64,000 nucleotides of DNA from Neoscytalidium dimidiatum (lineage: Eukaryota; Ascomycota; Dothideomycetes; Botryosphaeriales; Botryosphaeriaceae), in contig CM074697.1 of the NCBI GenBank assembly GCA_037367355.1, positions 1,984,001-2,048,000 on the forward strand. Direction: 5' to 3'. The notes beneath the pieces are model-generated. The model was given only the letters and a program-made list of their open reading frames with translations, was not told the origin of the DNA and did no database searches. Below are positions 42,997 through 53,953 of this stretch, one piece after another. Numbering within the stretch: the stretch's first letter is position 1; the number at the start of each line of letters is the position of its first letter. Position numbers and translations under genes: made by a program.

Positions 42997-43462
42997 CGCT
43001 GCGCCATCCAGCGCCGGTCGGGCGCTTCGAGGTCGAGGCGGCGGTCGTGAGAGAGCGCAATGGGCGGACGCGATGTTGTCGGGCGGAGCGGCTTTGTGAG
43101 CTCGAAGTTGAGCTCGACACGCTTGAACACGACAGGGATCCAACACCGGCGATCTCGCGCGGGCGCGCCGCAAACACCAGCCGCAAACACCAGCCACACT
43201 CACACACAACGGCCGCTTGACCTTCAGCAGATGACGCGTTAGCGTTCAGCGGAGCTATCGTATTCAATTGCTTGTGCTAGAAGAAAGTAAATCCTGACGA
43301 CCTCGGCAAACAGCCGCTAACGCCCATGCTCAGCAAACAACCCGGAAAGCAATCCCGACACTTTTCGCCGTCCATGCAAGTAGCCTACGAGCAAGAAATA
43401 TCATCCCATCCTGCCCTGATCCTGCCATGATCATGATAATTCTGTACATAAGTTTCCCCGGT

Positions 43463-44722
43463 TTAATCCCTCTCCAAGTCCTTAGGGCTGGGATCGCCAA
43501 TGCCATCTTCGTTGATGGCAAACATGCAGTCGCTCTCAGGCAGGCAGGGGCTGTCATATATCTTACATATTCTGGTCTCACCACGGCCCTTCTTGAGACT
43601 GAGACGAGTGGTACTGGCATGAGCAATGATATTGCCTCCGATAGGCTTCTTCGGATCAGGGTTGAACATGGCGCTGGGGCCACCATCGACCTGTGCTACA
43701 ACCTGGTTCGTGATGACGACCGCGATACCGAACTCGTCAGCCAAACGCTGGAGAGTGCGCATGAATTTGGCAAGGTGGACCTGACGAGCCGAGAGCTCTC
43801 CACGCCCCATGAAATCTGTTCTGTAGAGAGAAGTGGCCGAGTCGACGATGAGAAGCGAGAAGCGAGTTTCCGTCATCATCTGGGATGCTTGCTGTAGTAG
43901 CTGAAGTTGATGATCCGAGTTGTAAGCGCGGGCGTATGCCACATTGTCGAGGACCTCTTCACCCGAGAGCCCGTACCGATTCGCCACAGCCAACAGTCGG
44001 ACAGGTCTGTCAATGGTTAGTTTCCCGTATTCGGCGAAAGAGGTACAGTGACTAACCTGAAGGTGCCCTCAGTGTCGATGTACAGGCACTTTCCCTCTCC
44101 TCCACCCATGTCGAAGGGCAGCTGACATGTCACAGCAAGGGTGTGGCAGATCTGACTCTTTCCAGTCCTGAATTCTCCAAAAATCTCTGTAATGGAGCCG
44201 GTCTCAATGCCTCCTGCGAGGAGAGTGTCAAGCTGCTTCGAGCCAGTCGTAATGGAGATGAGTTCGCTACGTCTCTGGTGCATCTCGGTGGCAGTGGTGA
44301 AGCCCATGGGAACCAGCTTGGCCGCTGATGCAAGTCAGGCAAAATTGGACAACGACAAAAGGCGGAGCACTCACCCTCGGCTAGGATTTTGGTGGCCTTC
44401 TGCTCCGAGATACCCTTGATCTGTTCGAGGACTCTCTTGGGTCTGCGTTGTCTTAGCGATCGCGATCATGATGGTAAGACGTTGCGACTCACGTATACGC
44501 CACGGACTCGACGGTGTGGTAACCGCCGTCTACCACAAGCTTAATGTCGCGGGCTGTAAGGCCGTTCACGCCCTACGATGAGGGGTTAGCCCTCGTACCG
44601 GAGAAATGAACTGTGTTGCAAATGCGAAAGCATACCTCCAACGCAGTCAGCGGTGTAGGCGCACCCGGTCCTGCCATGCTCTCGTCGTAGCCGGACTGCG
44701 ATGGATCTTCCTCGGCGCTCAT
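43463..44722 (-). CDS. RAD51: RAD51 recombinase
   Basis: Nuclear RecA-family ATPase that forms filaments on single-stranded DNA and drives strand exchange in homologous recombination. Five exons, 44722-44636, 44572-44493, 44442-44375, 44324-44057 and 44006-43463, join in frame to 348 residues, the usual length. The N-terminal helix-hairpin-helix domain reads [19 protein letters not shown] and [19 protein letters not shown]. Walker A is GEFRTGKS (128-135), Walker B LLIVD (219-223). The L1/L2 DNA-binding regions include [15 protein letters not shown] and [20 protein letters not shown]. The C-terminus reads [20 protein letters not shown]. All key residues are present. Confidence 0.97.
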
Positions 44723-45709
44723 GGTGACGGTGCTGAAATGGCAAGGCGGAAAGCGAATTTCTGATAGAAGGGAGAAGCAAATTGGACTCTACGCTGCAGT
44801 GCTGGGGCAGTTGCGCGCAAGACGGCAAGAGTGAGAGTTGAGTGTATGGAAGGAGATGACGCGTGTGAAGTTTGGAGGACGCGTCGCGGGTCAGAGTGGC
44901 GAAATGGCCGAGACTAATTCGCGCGTGCACGTGATTCTGATTGTTGCCTTGCGCCAGGGCAGACACTATTGCGCTTGGAGCGCCACGAACCGCGAACACT
45001 CATTTCTGAAGCCCCACTACTACGAGAAAGCAGCATCGATGTTCCTGCGCTCTTATCGTCGTTGGTCTTCAGATATATTCATGGTTCCGGCCCTGATGTC
45101 ATGCAGTCATCCGCAGTGCCCCACCGAGACACCCTGGTCGCTACCTATTTCATCGCCATCCCCACTTTCTTTCCAACGCAACGAGACGAGATACAGATGG
45201 CTTACTCTAGGTCTACAAGTACAAAATATGTCCACAAAACTCACACTCGGTAACTTCTGGGGTTGATTGCTGACAGAATACCCTACAGCTCCCATTGCAG
45301 GTCGTATCCATACTATCAATTACGCCATCATGTCAGCGTATGCGGTAATCTTCAGAGGTGCTGCAAATTTCGGCGTGCTCCGAGTACCACAGCCTGCTAT
45401 TTTGCTCAAGGTGCTGACTGGCTATGAGCGAAAAGTCATGTTGTTGCACATGGGAACAAGCTTTGAGCCGCTCTCCCCCGCACTACCGTTCGGCAGCGTC
45501 GGTATCCGGCCATACCCCCTCAATGCTCCTCTAGGATGTGTACAAAGAAGCCACCAACCTCGGATTCAGTGGACTCGGCGGGGAAGTATGAGTTATCAGC
45601 CACTAGTGCTACAAAAGCGCCTTCTTTGTCGCGCGTCTTTGCAATCGAATAGTCGCTCTTCTTGTCACTCTATTCCGAACTGTGGACTTTTTGGTGTCCA
45701 GTCGTGATC
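44723..45709. other. Region between RAD51 and the AtuA-family gene
   Basis: The RAD51 side is its promoter. From about 45100 to 45700 the plus strand contains short coding-like fragments, for example VYKEATNLGFSGLGGE near 45537, closed by stops in each frame. I cannot assign them; a gene remnant is possible. Confidence 0.4.
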
Positions 45710-47811
45710 ATGCCAGAGGTTCGGCCCATCCGGATCGGAGGTACACACTCTAAGACAATTCGCCGTTTTGAATCTTCTCACTCACTCACTCCATCGCAGG
45801 TTGCTCTGGCTCCAGTGCCGACCGCCGCGATGCCATGAGATTGTTTGCAGCCAATCATACAACTGATCCGGTTGACGTCATAATCGGAGATTGGATGTCT
45901 GAAGCGAACATGACCTCCAAAGGAGCCATGAAGACAGAAGGTGCGCCATCAAGTAAATGAGATCTTGAGAGCAAATACCAATACTGTCGTGTAGATGCCG
46001 GCGACGCTTACGAGACTAGCTTCCTCGAGGCTCTTGAGCCCGCTCTTGCTAACCTTGCAAGGTATAAGATTAAACTTGCAGCCAATGCCGGGGCCTCTGA
46101 CACCGAAAAGCTATGCCAAGTGGTGACGAAGTTGGTGAAAGACAAGGGACTAGACCTGAAAGTTGCCTGGGTCTCTGGCGATGAGGTTTTGCCAGCTGTG
46201 CAGAAAGCACTAGATTCTGGTCAATCAAACTTCGAAAACGTGTACACCGGAGAAGTTCTCAAAGAGTGGAAATTCAAGCCCATCTATGCTCAAGCATATT
46301 TGGGTGGCCTCGGCATTGCTGCGGCTTTTGCCAAAGGCGCAGGTCTGTCCTTCGTAGCAAACTGCTGCCTGATTGCTAATGTCAGCAGATATTGTTGTAT
46401 GTGGTAGGGTATCTGACGCCTCTCCAGTAATCGGAGCTGCGTACTGGTGGCATAACTGGAAGCGGTCGCATCTTGACCAACTTGCCAACGCTTTTGTCGC
46501 CGGCCATCTGATTGAGTGCTCCAACTACGTCTGCGGAGGCAATTACACAGGCTTCAAGTCTCTTGAGGCCCAAGGTTGGGACGATATTGGCTACCCAATC
46601 GCCGAGATCTCGTCCAATGGCTCTGTCATAATTACTAAAAGCCAAGGATCCGGCGGAGAAGTCTCAGTGCACACCTGCTCCTCCCAACTTCTCTATGAAA
46701 TACAAGGCCCATGGTACTTCAACTCGGACGTAACCGCCATCCTCGACTCCCTCTGGTTCGAGCAACTCTCCACCGACCGCGTCGCCCTCCATGGCGTCGA
46801 GTCGGCACCTCCACCACCAACTACCAAGGTGGGCCTGACCGCCCACGGCGGCTTCCAGGCCGAGATCCACTGGTTCATCGTCGGCCTCGACGTCCGCGAA
46901 AAAGCCCGCATGATGGAGTCCCAGATCCGGAAGCTGCTGGGGCCGCGCGCCGCGCAGCTCTCCAAGCTAGCCTTCACGCTGAACGGCTCCGTCCCGGACG
47001 ACCCGACCGACCAGAACGCCGCGACGGTGGACTTCCGCGTGCTGGCGCAGGCGCCGACGGCCGAGGCGTTGGCGCCGCAGAACTTCATCCGCCCCTGCCT
47101 CGACCCCATCATGGAGGGCTACCCGGGCGCCACGCCGCACCTGGACCTGCGCACGGGGTTCCCCCGGCCCATCTACGAGTACTACGTCACGCTGCTGCCG
47201 CAGGATGCCGTCCAGCACCGGGTCCATCTCCCCTGGGCCGACGAGACCCTGGATATCCCGCCGCCACCGCGAACACGGGCCTGGGAGAAGAAGCAGCCCA
47301 GTCAGCCGACCACCAGCGGCGCTGTCGACCCGGCGGCCTTGGGCAAGACGATTCGCGGCCCGCTGGGTTGGCTCGTGCATGCGCGCAGCGGCGACAAGGG
47401 CAGTGATTGCAATGTCGGGTTCTGGGTCCGACATCAGGACGAGTGGGACTGGCTGAGGGGGCTGTTGAGCGTGGGGAAAGTGCGGGAATTACTGGCGCAA
47501 GAGTTCAAGGGGAAGCCAATTGTGAGTACCGATTTCGTTATGTCTTCCCATTCGGGCAATCCGTGTTGGCGCTTTAGAAGGAGGGTCTCAACAGGGTCTT
47601 GGCGTATTTGACTGACCCCGTGATTTGTGCTACGCAGGACCGATTCGAGCTTCCCAACATGCGTGCTGTGCACTTTCTCTTACATGAGCACCTGGACCGC
47701 GGCGTGAGTTGCTCGGGCACTTATGACGTACTTGGGAAGAACGTCGCCGAGTTCCTCCGAGCGCGACATGTCGATTTACCATTGCGTTTCTTGGAGAGGG
47801 GCAAGCTTTGA
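45710..47811 (+). CDS. AtuA-family (DUF1446) protein
   Basis: AtuA is named from acyclic terpene utilisation in Pseudomonas; the fungal relatives have no settled reaction. Exons 45710-45740, 45800-45940, 45995-46342, 46389-47521 and 47638-47811 join in frame to 608 residues. N-terminal blocks are PIRIGGCSGSSADRRDAM, VDVIIGDWMSEANM, IKLAANAGASDTEKLCQ, AQAYLGGLGIAAAFAKGADI and VVCGRVSDASPVIGAAYWWH. A middle segment reads HLIECSNYVCGGNYTGFK. The C-terminal AtuA-like domain includes LGWLVHARSGDKGSDCNVGF and PNMRAVHFLLHEHLDRGVS. There is no signal peptide. No carboxylase or CoA-ligase partner of the bacterial pathway lies nearby, so the role is open. Confidence 0.9.
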
Positions 47812-48128
47812 AGAGGGACATTGGGCGAAGCCATCGTATACTTTGATATCAACCTGGTTGAGGCCATCTTGTCAGCTGAATGATCAATACGATATATGGT
47901 GTAAAAGTACGACGACAGCAAGGAATGGAACGCAAAGCGTGAAGCAGAAGATTCTCAAATCCGAACAACTGGTTCAATAGTTTGTGTGGTCTGATCATTT
48001 CAATCAGTCTTCTCTGCAATCATGTCTATTGGATCTCAACCGAGTGTCCGCTTATAAGCTGTTCCACCGTACCGGCGAGAGACTATCGCTCTGAACCCTG
48101 ACCCCAACATGAATATTCCACGCTCACG
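47812..48128. other. Intergenic region ahead of the secreted repeat protein
   Basis: AT-rich with no coding signal; contains the upstream promoter of the gene at 48217. Confidence 0.5.
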
Positions 48129-48135
48129 TATAAAA
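48129..48135 (+). promoter_or_regulatory. TATA box of the secreted repeat protein gene
   Basis: TATAAAA lies 82 bases upstream of the ATG at 48217, followed by a C/A-rich leader. The good consensus and spacing suggest regulated expression. Confidence 0.55.
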
Positions 48136-48216
48136 AGGATAGAAAAACCAGCGTCCACCTAGAAACACCCATCCAACACAACCCACCCTTTCCCTCCCCA
48201 ATCACAACGAGACGCG

Positions 48217-50063
48217 ATGCGATACACAACCGCTCCCCTCTTCTACCTCACCGCCCTCGCCCTCGGCGTCGCCATACCCACTCCTGCTACCTCCTCCTCC
48301 TCCTCCTCCTCCTCCTCCTCCTCCCTCACCCTTGGATATGAGCGCGACCCCGGTGGCAATTGCCACGGCGACGGCCCTTGGATGCCCTCGGTGGTGAAGA
48401 CGTGGCCGCGCCCCAACCCGACCATCGGGCCCTTCCGAAAACAGCCGTGCCGCCGCCGTGGACACAAGCCCCACTCTTGCTCATATAGCGACCCGTGGTT
48501 GCCGAAACGCGGCACCGTGGGAAACGTCGGGCACGGGCTCATCCCGCTTGGGGATTACGATGACGAGGGCCCCGAAGCAAACTGGGAAATCCCGAAGGAG
48601 GTCGTGGTAAGGATCTGGGACGAAGCGTTCAAGGATCTTTCGCAGGAGGACAGGAACAAGCTCTGGGATGATTTCTGGGACGATAACGTGCTGGTGGGTC
48701 CGAAGGAGGCCATCGAGAAGATCTGGGAAGAGGTGGAAAGCGGGAGGGTGAAGAGGGAAGAGGGCCTGTCGCACGCGTGGGAGAGGCGGGCGAGGGCGCT
48801 GTCCACGGACGAGGTGCAGGAGCTCGTTGCGGAGGTGATGAAACAGGTGCGCGAGTGGCTCGAGGGCGCGTTGGAGGACGGGGAGGCCGGGGAGGCCGGG
48901 GAGGAGGAAGAAGAGACGCAGCGGCAGAAGAATAAGAAGGAGATGGAGAAGCGCGGTGTTGACCGCCCTTCCAAAGACAGGAAAGCGGTACTGGTCATGC
49001 GGCGCCCAGCGGACTTGGTGGTAGCGGAGAACAGACAAGATGAATCAGAGAAGCAGCGGGAGAAGGAATCCGAGCCTGTGGAGCTCCCTACTGATTGGGT
49101 TAACGCCAGCGATGAGGGCTACTGGGTTGACTATGAGTACGATTGCGAGGAGATATGCAATAAGGATTATGACAAGTGCACAGAGCTCGGGTGTTCCATT
49201 AACGATGTGAGTTACGGCCTTCTTCCTCTCTCCGCAGGGCTGTTTCCCTTTCGTAATAGCCAACTGTGCTGATATTGTTTCAACACTGGTAACAGACTAT
49301 AGTGACCGATTATATCACCGTCGGCAAGTACTTCTATTATAAAAATAAGAAACGGGATCTCGAGGCCGGCCGGGGGAAGGGGCAGAAGGGGAATCAAGAA
49401 GAAGCGGAGCATGATGAGTCTACAGTGCACGACGAGACCAACGAGCACGACGAATCCACGGAGGATGGGAACAAGACGGCACATGACGAGTCTGACGAGC
49501 ACAATGAGACTAACGTCAGTAACAAAACTACGGTGCATGACCAGTCGACGGCGGACGGCAAGATTACGACTCATGACGAGACCGATGAGCACGAGGAGAA
49601 CGATGTCCACGATGAGTCCAAGGTACATAATAAATCGACGGTGGATGGTAAAACTACGATCCATAGTCAGACTACGGTACACGACGAGTCTACAGTTCAT
49701 GATGAGAAAACAGTGCACGACGAGACCAAGACGAACGTCGGAGAGACGTTGGTTGAGAAGCGCGACGTGGCTGCACCGCCTCCTCCGGGAAAGAAGATCG
49801 TATACTGCGCAGGCTTGTGCGCCACGAATTTCCTCCAGTGCCAAAGTACCGGGTGTCTGAAGGACGGGAGCGTGAGTGCTTTCTGTAATCATCTATTCCT
49901 AGCTTATCCATCCCTCCTCTCTCACCTCTTCTCCTAAAAACTTCGCTCTTGCCTTAACCCTTCGCTCATAAGTTTTTGGCCGTTGCTTGAATGTTATCTT
50001 TTTCTTTGCCTAACACCGCGAGAACATCAGTTCATGCAGAACCACGTCTACGTCGATGAATAA
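48217..50063 (+). CDS. Novel secreted protein: two four-Cys modules around a hexapeptide repeat array
   Basis: Exons 48217-49206, 49296-49871 and 50031-50063 join in frame to 532 residues; both introns are phase 0 with canonical sites. Residues 1 to about 24 form a signal peptide (MRYTTAPLFYLTALALGVA), followed by a poly-Ser run from a (TCC)n tract. Residues 100-300 are acidic and Trp-rich helical (RIWDEAF, KLWDDFWDD, KIWEEVE). Module 1 is C310-x3-C314-x6-C321-x4-C326, four residues before intron 1. Residues 368-481 are a hexapeptide array of VHDEST type. Module 2, C501-x3-C505-x6-C512-x4-C517, has the same spacing and ends five residues before intron 2. Lys-Arg sites (MEKR/G, LVEKR/D) fit Kex2 processing. 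Several N-x-S/T sequons lie in the array. I know no such family. A cell-surface or effector-like role is inference only. Confidence 0.82.
49407..49748 (+). repeat. 18-nt coding tandem array with a 90-nt higher-order period
   Basis: Nineteen consecutive 18-base units encode hexapeptides without a gap: EHDEST, VHDETN, EHDEST, EDGNKT, AHDESD, EHNETN, VSNKTT, VHDQST, ADGKIT, THDETD, EHEEND, VHDESK, VHNKST, VDGKTT, IHSQTT, VHDEST, VHDEKT, VHDETK, TNVGET. From unit 3, five-unit blocks repeat three times: the xDGxxT unit recurs as units 4, 9 and 14. So the array grew both by single units and by 90-base blocks (49443-49532, 49533-49622, 49623-49712). Confidence 0.92.
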
Positions 50064-52163
50064 ATGCGGGAACTCGATGAGCTAGGCGATAGCCGCAACT
50101 ACAACTTCCAGTTCGCTGGCGGAGAAGAGGTATGTCCGCTTCCCGATGGCTTGGGTAGAATGCTACGAGACCGTCGTCTAGAATATACCGTAGCTGACAT
50201 GGCAGCAGGAAGTTCTTAAATGACACTTCGCTTTGAACGGATTTATCTTTTGGAGTGATTGTGGAGAAAGCTGTGCGTGTTAGCCGTTTTCCCTTTGTGA
50301 CTGTGTTCAAGGGGGAGGATGGGGAGAAATTCAAGAGAGAATGCCTTTAGTTGTGGCCGGCTTTTCGCGAAATCGCTCGCCGTCGACTACCACTGTCTAT
50401 TACTATAGCCTTTTGGCGGTAAGATTTGCCAGCATGAGTTCATGTTCTGGTATTTGGGAATTATCAGCTATGCAGAAAACAAGTGTGGCAGTCTGTTGAG
50501 AGGATCTAGGTTGATGGGCTCGGCGGAATTTCAAGGACCTGCTAGAGCTCGCTAGTACGTACTGTCTTGAATAACAATAATGGAATGGAAAAATTGCTCG
50601 AGACAGATCGTCAGATAAAGGTACGCCAGCAGAGAAATTAGAAGATGACAAAGTTGGTAATTGTCCCAGATGACCACTGGACTCTTTCGGAGATAATCGG
50701 TGTGATCCTACATATACAAGAATGATAGTGAACTGTACCTGAACGATAGCGTCACGAAATATTTCTCATTAGGCAGTTGTTTGCATAGAATACAGTCTTG
50801 GACGTGTGGTGTCCGTACGGTTGGTGATGGAAAAGAATACCCTTCAAAATGGACTAGATCAAAGTTTGTAGCAGTCGCCCAGATATGGTTACCAATACCA
50901 ATGAGTACCCACTTCTAGAAGACTCCTAAAGGCTTTTCAGACTGTGATGAGGGTGAGATTGCTGTCTGACCATCCGTCGTGTTTGCTACCACCGCATCAG
51001 ACACCATTTGCATAGCTCTTAATACCACCGTTCAGTACTATAAGACGTAGCAGGCACTCGAACCTAGATTCTTCGTTTGAAGCATCCTCTTGGTCTCAAA
51101 AACCTGGAGATTGTCACCCATCAAAGCAGCTGGTCCTGCGATGTACCGACACCAGACAGCAAATGTGCACTCCCCATTACAGACATCGCCGAGGCCTTGC
51201 CTCTGGGCTGGAAAGTGTTTCCCTTGCGAAGTGCCTTCTCTTCCTCGGCCATGATTATCCATTGTCAAACATACCAGTTGTCCCGGTTCGAGAGAAGGTA
51301 CTGCAAACACTTTGATACGAGCAGGCGATGGATCCGTTTCAGTTATCAGTCTAGCGTAACAACAGGACAGTAATATGTTGTTGGAGCCAGCTCGATTTCG
51401 ATGTTGGATTTATAGTAGGAGAAATGCGGTTTGCGTTGAGAGACGAGTTTGAGAGAACCGATCTGAGTATGAAGGAGACTTGTAGAACTGGTAGAAATCG
51501 AAGGAAGTATTAAGGGAGCGCAATAAGAAAGACAGGCTAATGAAACAGTGAATTTCGAGACTGTATCAAGTCTTGGTTCTGGGATTCAGCAAAAAAGAGG
51601 TTGTAGGAAAAGAGCGTCTGCAGTGCCGGTGGTAAGGATCGCGGAAAACCATATGCCGAGCATCCACCAAGGAGAATGTAGACCGATTGGCTTTGAAAGA
51701 GAGATATCTGAAAGAGCGGTAACCGGCTTTGTGTGCTGGGCCACAGTCAAAGTAAACCTCGATAGGTGATCGAGTGGGCTGAGATTGATTGTCCTTCTGA
51801 TTGGGTGACGTGTAGGTCCAGATACGTCTCAGACCATCTCTTGGCGCCTCTGAAGAGCGTCTCTGGCCATGAGGCCGGGAAATGGTAAATGCCGGGGTCG
51901 TGCTGCCGCACACCACATCCTGTGGCATCCAAGCTGTTGGGTCGTAATTACGTGGACCTGCATGAGGTGATAGGATATTAAGACCGAAAGCTTGGAGTAG
52001 TCATGAGTGAGACATTGTCGGACACGTGCGGAGTGTACGGGCCAGGTTCTGGTGGGGGGGGGGGGGTCGTGGAATAGTAACGACGCTATAAGCTCTTGGA
52101 GTTGCCGGAATCGGAGCCAGATGTTCGTTCCAAGCTTTCGCGATACGAGTGTCGGCCGAGATT
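50064..52163. other. Intergenic region, AT-rich, no gene recognised
   Basis: Only short frames on both strands. A 90-codon minus-strand frame (51310-51038) and a 120-codon minus-strand frame (51928-51566) have no recognisable motif. A run of 13 G lies at 52054-52066. Confidence 0.5.
52054..52066 (+). repeat. Run of 13 consecutive G
   Basis: A homopolymer in non-coding DNA. It could be length-variable and is a likely place for a sequencing error. Confidence 0.9.
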
Positions 52164-52367
52164 TCAATCGTAGTCGGTCCCGGGATCAAGCCTCCAATCG
52201 CGCTTCTCCATGCAGGTCAGGCAGAGATACACCCTCAGGACGATATCGTCGGAAGGGTCGATGCCTTGACAGGCTCTTTCGGTATCCTTGCGGTTGCGGC
52301 ATCGGTAAAAGAGCTTCTTCGGTTGGAAACATTTACAGTCGTAGGTAGCTCTGTATCCTTTGCACAT
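52164..52367 (-). CDS. Small Cys-rich protein of the fungal MC..Y.C type
   Basis: A 67-residue frame reads MCKGYRATYDCKC, then LFYRCRNRKDTERACQG, then VYLCLTCMEKRDW. Eight Cys lie in short CxC/CxxC pairs. Many filamentous fungi carry short proteins that start M-C-[KR], have Y-x-C-x-C shortly after and a late CxxC; this fits that pattern as I remember it, with no assigned function. There is no signal peptide. It could be the first exon of a longer gene. The surrounding DNA is AT-rich and otherwise silent. Confidence 0.45.
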   Translation of the reverse strand: MCKGYRATYDCKCFQPKKLFYRCRNRKDTERACQGIDPSDDIVLRVYLCLTCMEKRDWRLDPGTDYD

Positions 52368-53123
52368 GTTGAATTGCCGTGGGCCAGCCCGGAAATCCTG
52401 TAGAAACGTTGCGGGGAGAAATTCGACGAAACACGGAATCGACGATGAAGATAGGGCAAAAGGTAAAGAAATGGCGGGATAGGAGTACGTGACCGCTGAA
52501 GAGGAGAAGGGAAGGAATATTGGCGCGAAAGAGTGAGCGAATGGATGAAGGCAAGAGGCGAGAATAGAGAGCTGGACGAAGAGTGCTTTTAATTTTCTAG
52601 GATACCAAAGCTCCCGACCGACTGGAGGGTTTGAAACATAGGGCTGATGAGCTCACCAGGCCCTTGCGCTTGGGCTCAGATAGCTGCGCACGCCAATTGC
52701 TCAGTGAAATGACGCAGACAGACATTGACCATGTGCTGGGGAGACGGGCGCGCATCCAAATTTATCGATCCCGGTCGAAGTGCCGAGACAGGCACCCTGA
52801 GATTGGCGGCGGCCGGAGTTTTCGCGAGCCGTCCATGACGGAGCGAGGGAATTCCTGCCTTGTGCCGGGCGCAGAAGAAGCCCTGCAAGAGGCGTCGCTG
52901 GGCGAGCGACGACGAGCGACGACGAGCGAGGTCTGGCGAGCGCGCGTTGCAGCAGCGGCGGAAGCGACGCTAGTGACGTAATGGGACTAGCGGTGGCCCG
53001 AGCTCAAATTTCGAAAGCTGTGTGAGCTGGGCGCGACATCTGCCTCTGCTTCTGCCTCTCTGCCCGCCGCAACCACCGACACAACCACCCTCAACTGCGA
53101 CTTGCGACTACCAGTGGCCCAAC
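52368..53123. other. Intergenic region and SmF promoter
   Basis: No coding signal. A gcgacgac repeat lies near 52905-52930 and a C-rich leader at 53030-53120 just before the SmF ATG. Confidence 0.5.
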
Positions 53124-53612
53124 ATGAGTGTAAGCTCCTTTTCGCCGGCGCAATTGCCGCCCGTGCTGACCTCCTTCAGGGTTTTATGCCTGTCAACCCG
53201 CGTCCCATGCTCCTGGACCTGTACGTTGTCCGCCCGCACGCCGCCTCACCTGCGCCGCGCCGCGCCCTCCGACCCCCCGACGCGAGCACGCGTTGCTAAC
53301 AATAACCTGTGACCAGCGTCGGCAAGGAGATCCGCGTCCGTCTCAAGTGGGGCTACACCGAGTACACTGGTGCCCTCGTCAGCGCCGACAGCTACATGAA
53401 CCTCCAGCTTGCCAACACCGAGGAGTTCATCAATGGCGAGAGCCAGGGCACTTTGGGTCAGGTTCTGATCCGGTACGCTTCCTGAAAATATCTACACGCT
53501 CTTGATCTCGCGCTGACGCTTTTCGCTCCACAGCTGCAACAACGTTCTTTGGATCTCGGCGAAGGATGCTGGCGAGCCAGGCAAGTCGAATGACACTGAG
53601 ATGAGCGGTTGA
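53124..53612 (+). CDS. SMX3: Small nuclear ribonucleoprotein F (SmF)
   Basis: Core Sm-ring subunit of spliceosomal snRNPs. Exons 53124-53129, 53180-53220, 53317-53472 and 53534-53612 join in frame to 93 residues. Exon 1 codes for only Met-Ser. Sm1 motif: [20 protein letters not shown] with [20 protein letters not shown]; Sm2 motif: [14 protein letters not shown]. The acidic tail SNDTEMSG ends at a TGA, similar in length to the tail of known SmF. The TGA overlaps the ATG of a second coding-like frame (TGATG), and a 38-base intron at 53608-53645 could instead join SmF to it. The SmF core itself is certain; the C-terminal end is not. Confidence 0.93.
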
Positions 53613-53953
53613 TGTTCGGTTTTAACTACACTGGGAAGACTGCAGTCAAGGTGCGCGTGCCTAAGCGCGGCAAGAAGGGTTTCGCTTGGTCCAACGACAT
53701 CCCTACCCAGTTCAAGAAGGATGGCGACAACAACGACGACCGCACCACTCTCGAGCACCCCGCTACTCCACTTCCCGAGTCCCTCTCTTCCATCAAGCGT
53801 ACTTATGGACTCCCTTCTCCTCTGGATACTCCTCCCAAGCCTGCCGTTGCTTCGCCTCCCTCGGCCACCTCCCTCAAGCGTTCCAGCGGCCACGACGGAG
53901 AGAGTGTCACGGCTCCTGCTCCTGCCAACGAGCCCGCCAAGCTTCAGGAGTAA
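53612..53953 (+). CDS. Basic Pro/Ser-rich frame directly after SmF (second cistron or SmF tail)
   Basis: As a separate frame it starts at the ATG 53612-53614 and gives 113 residues. From 53646 it reads VKVRVPKRGKKGFAWSNDIP, then TQFKKDGDNN, then Pro-rich segments and SLKRSSGHDGES, ending PAKLQE at a TAA. Codon use is strongly C-ending, as in highly expressed genes here, so it is real coding sequence. The first 11 codons look like an intron end instead: TTAACTAC as a branch point and CTGCAG as acceptor. Splicing 53608-53645 would fuse it in frame to SmF for a 194-residue product. I recognise no domain. Confidence 0.6.
   Translation: MFGFNYTGKTAVKVRVPKRGKKGFAWSNDIPTQFKKDGDNNDDRTTLEHPATPLPESLSSIKRTYGLPSPLDTPPKPAVASPPSATSLKRSSGHDGESVTAPAPANEPAKLQE

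Noticed and set aside
48291..48324. (TCC)n tract considered as a separate repeat locus
   Set aside because: It simply encodes the poly-Ser run after the signal peptide of the secreted protein and is described there.
49407..49748. Possible CRISPR array, because of regular short repeats
   Set aside because: Units are contiguous 18-mers without spacers, in a coding frame of a eukaryotic gene.
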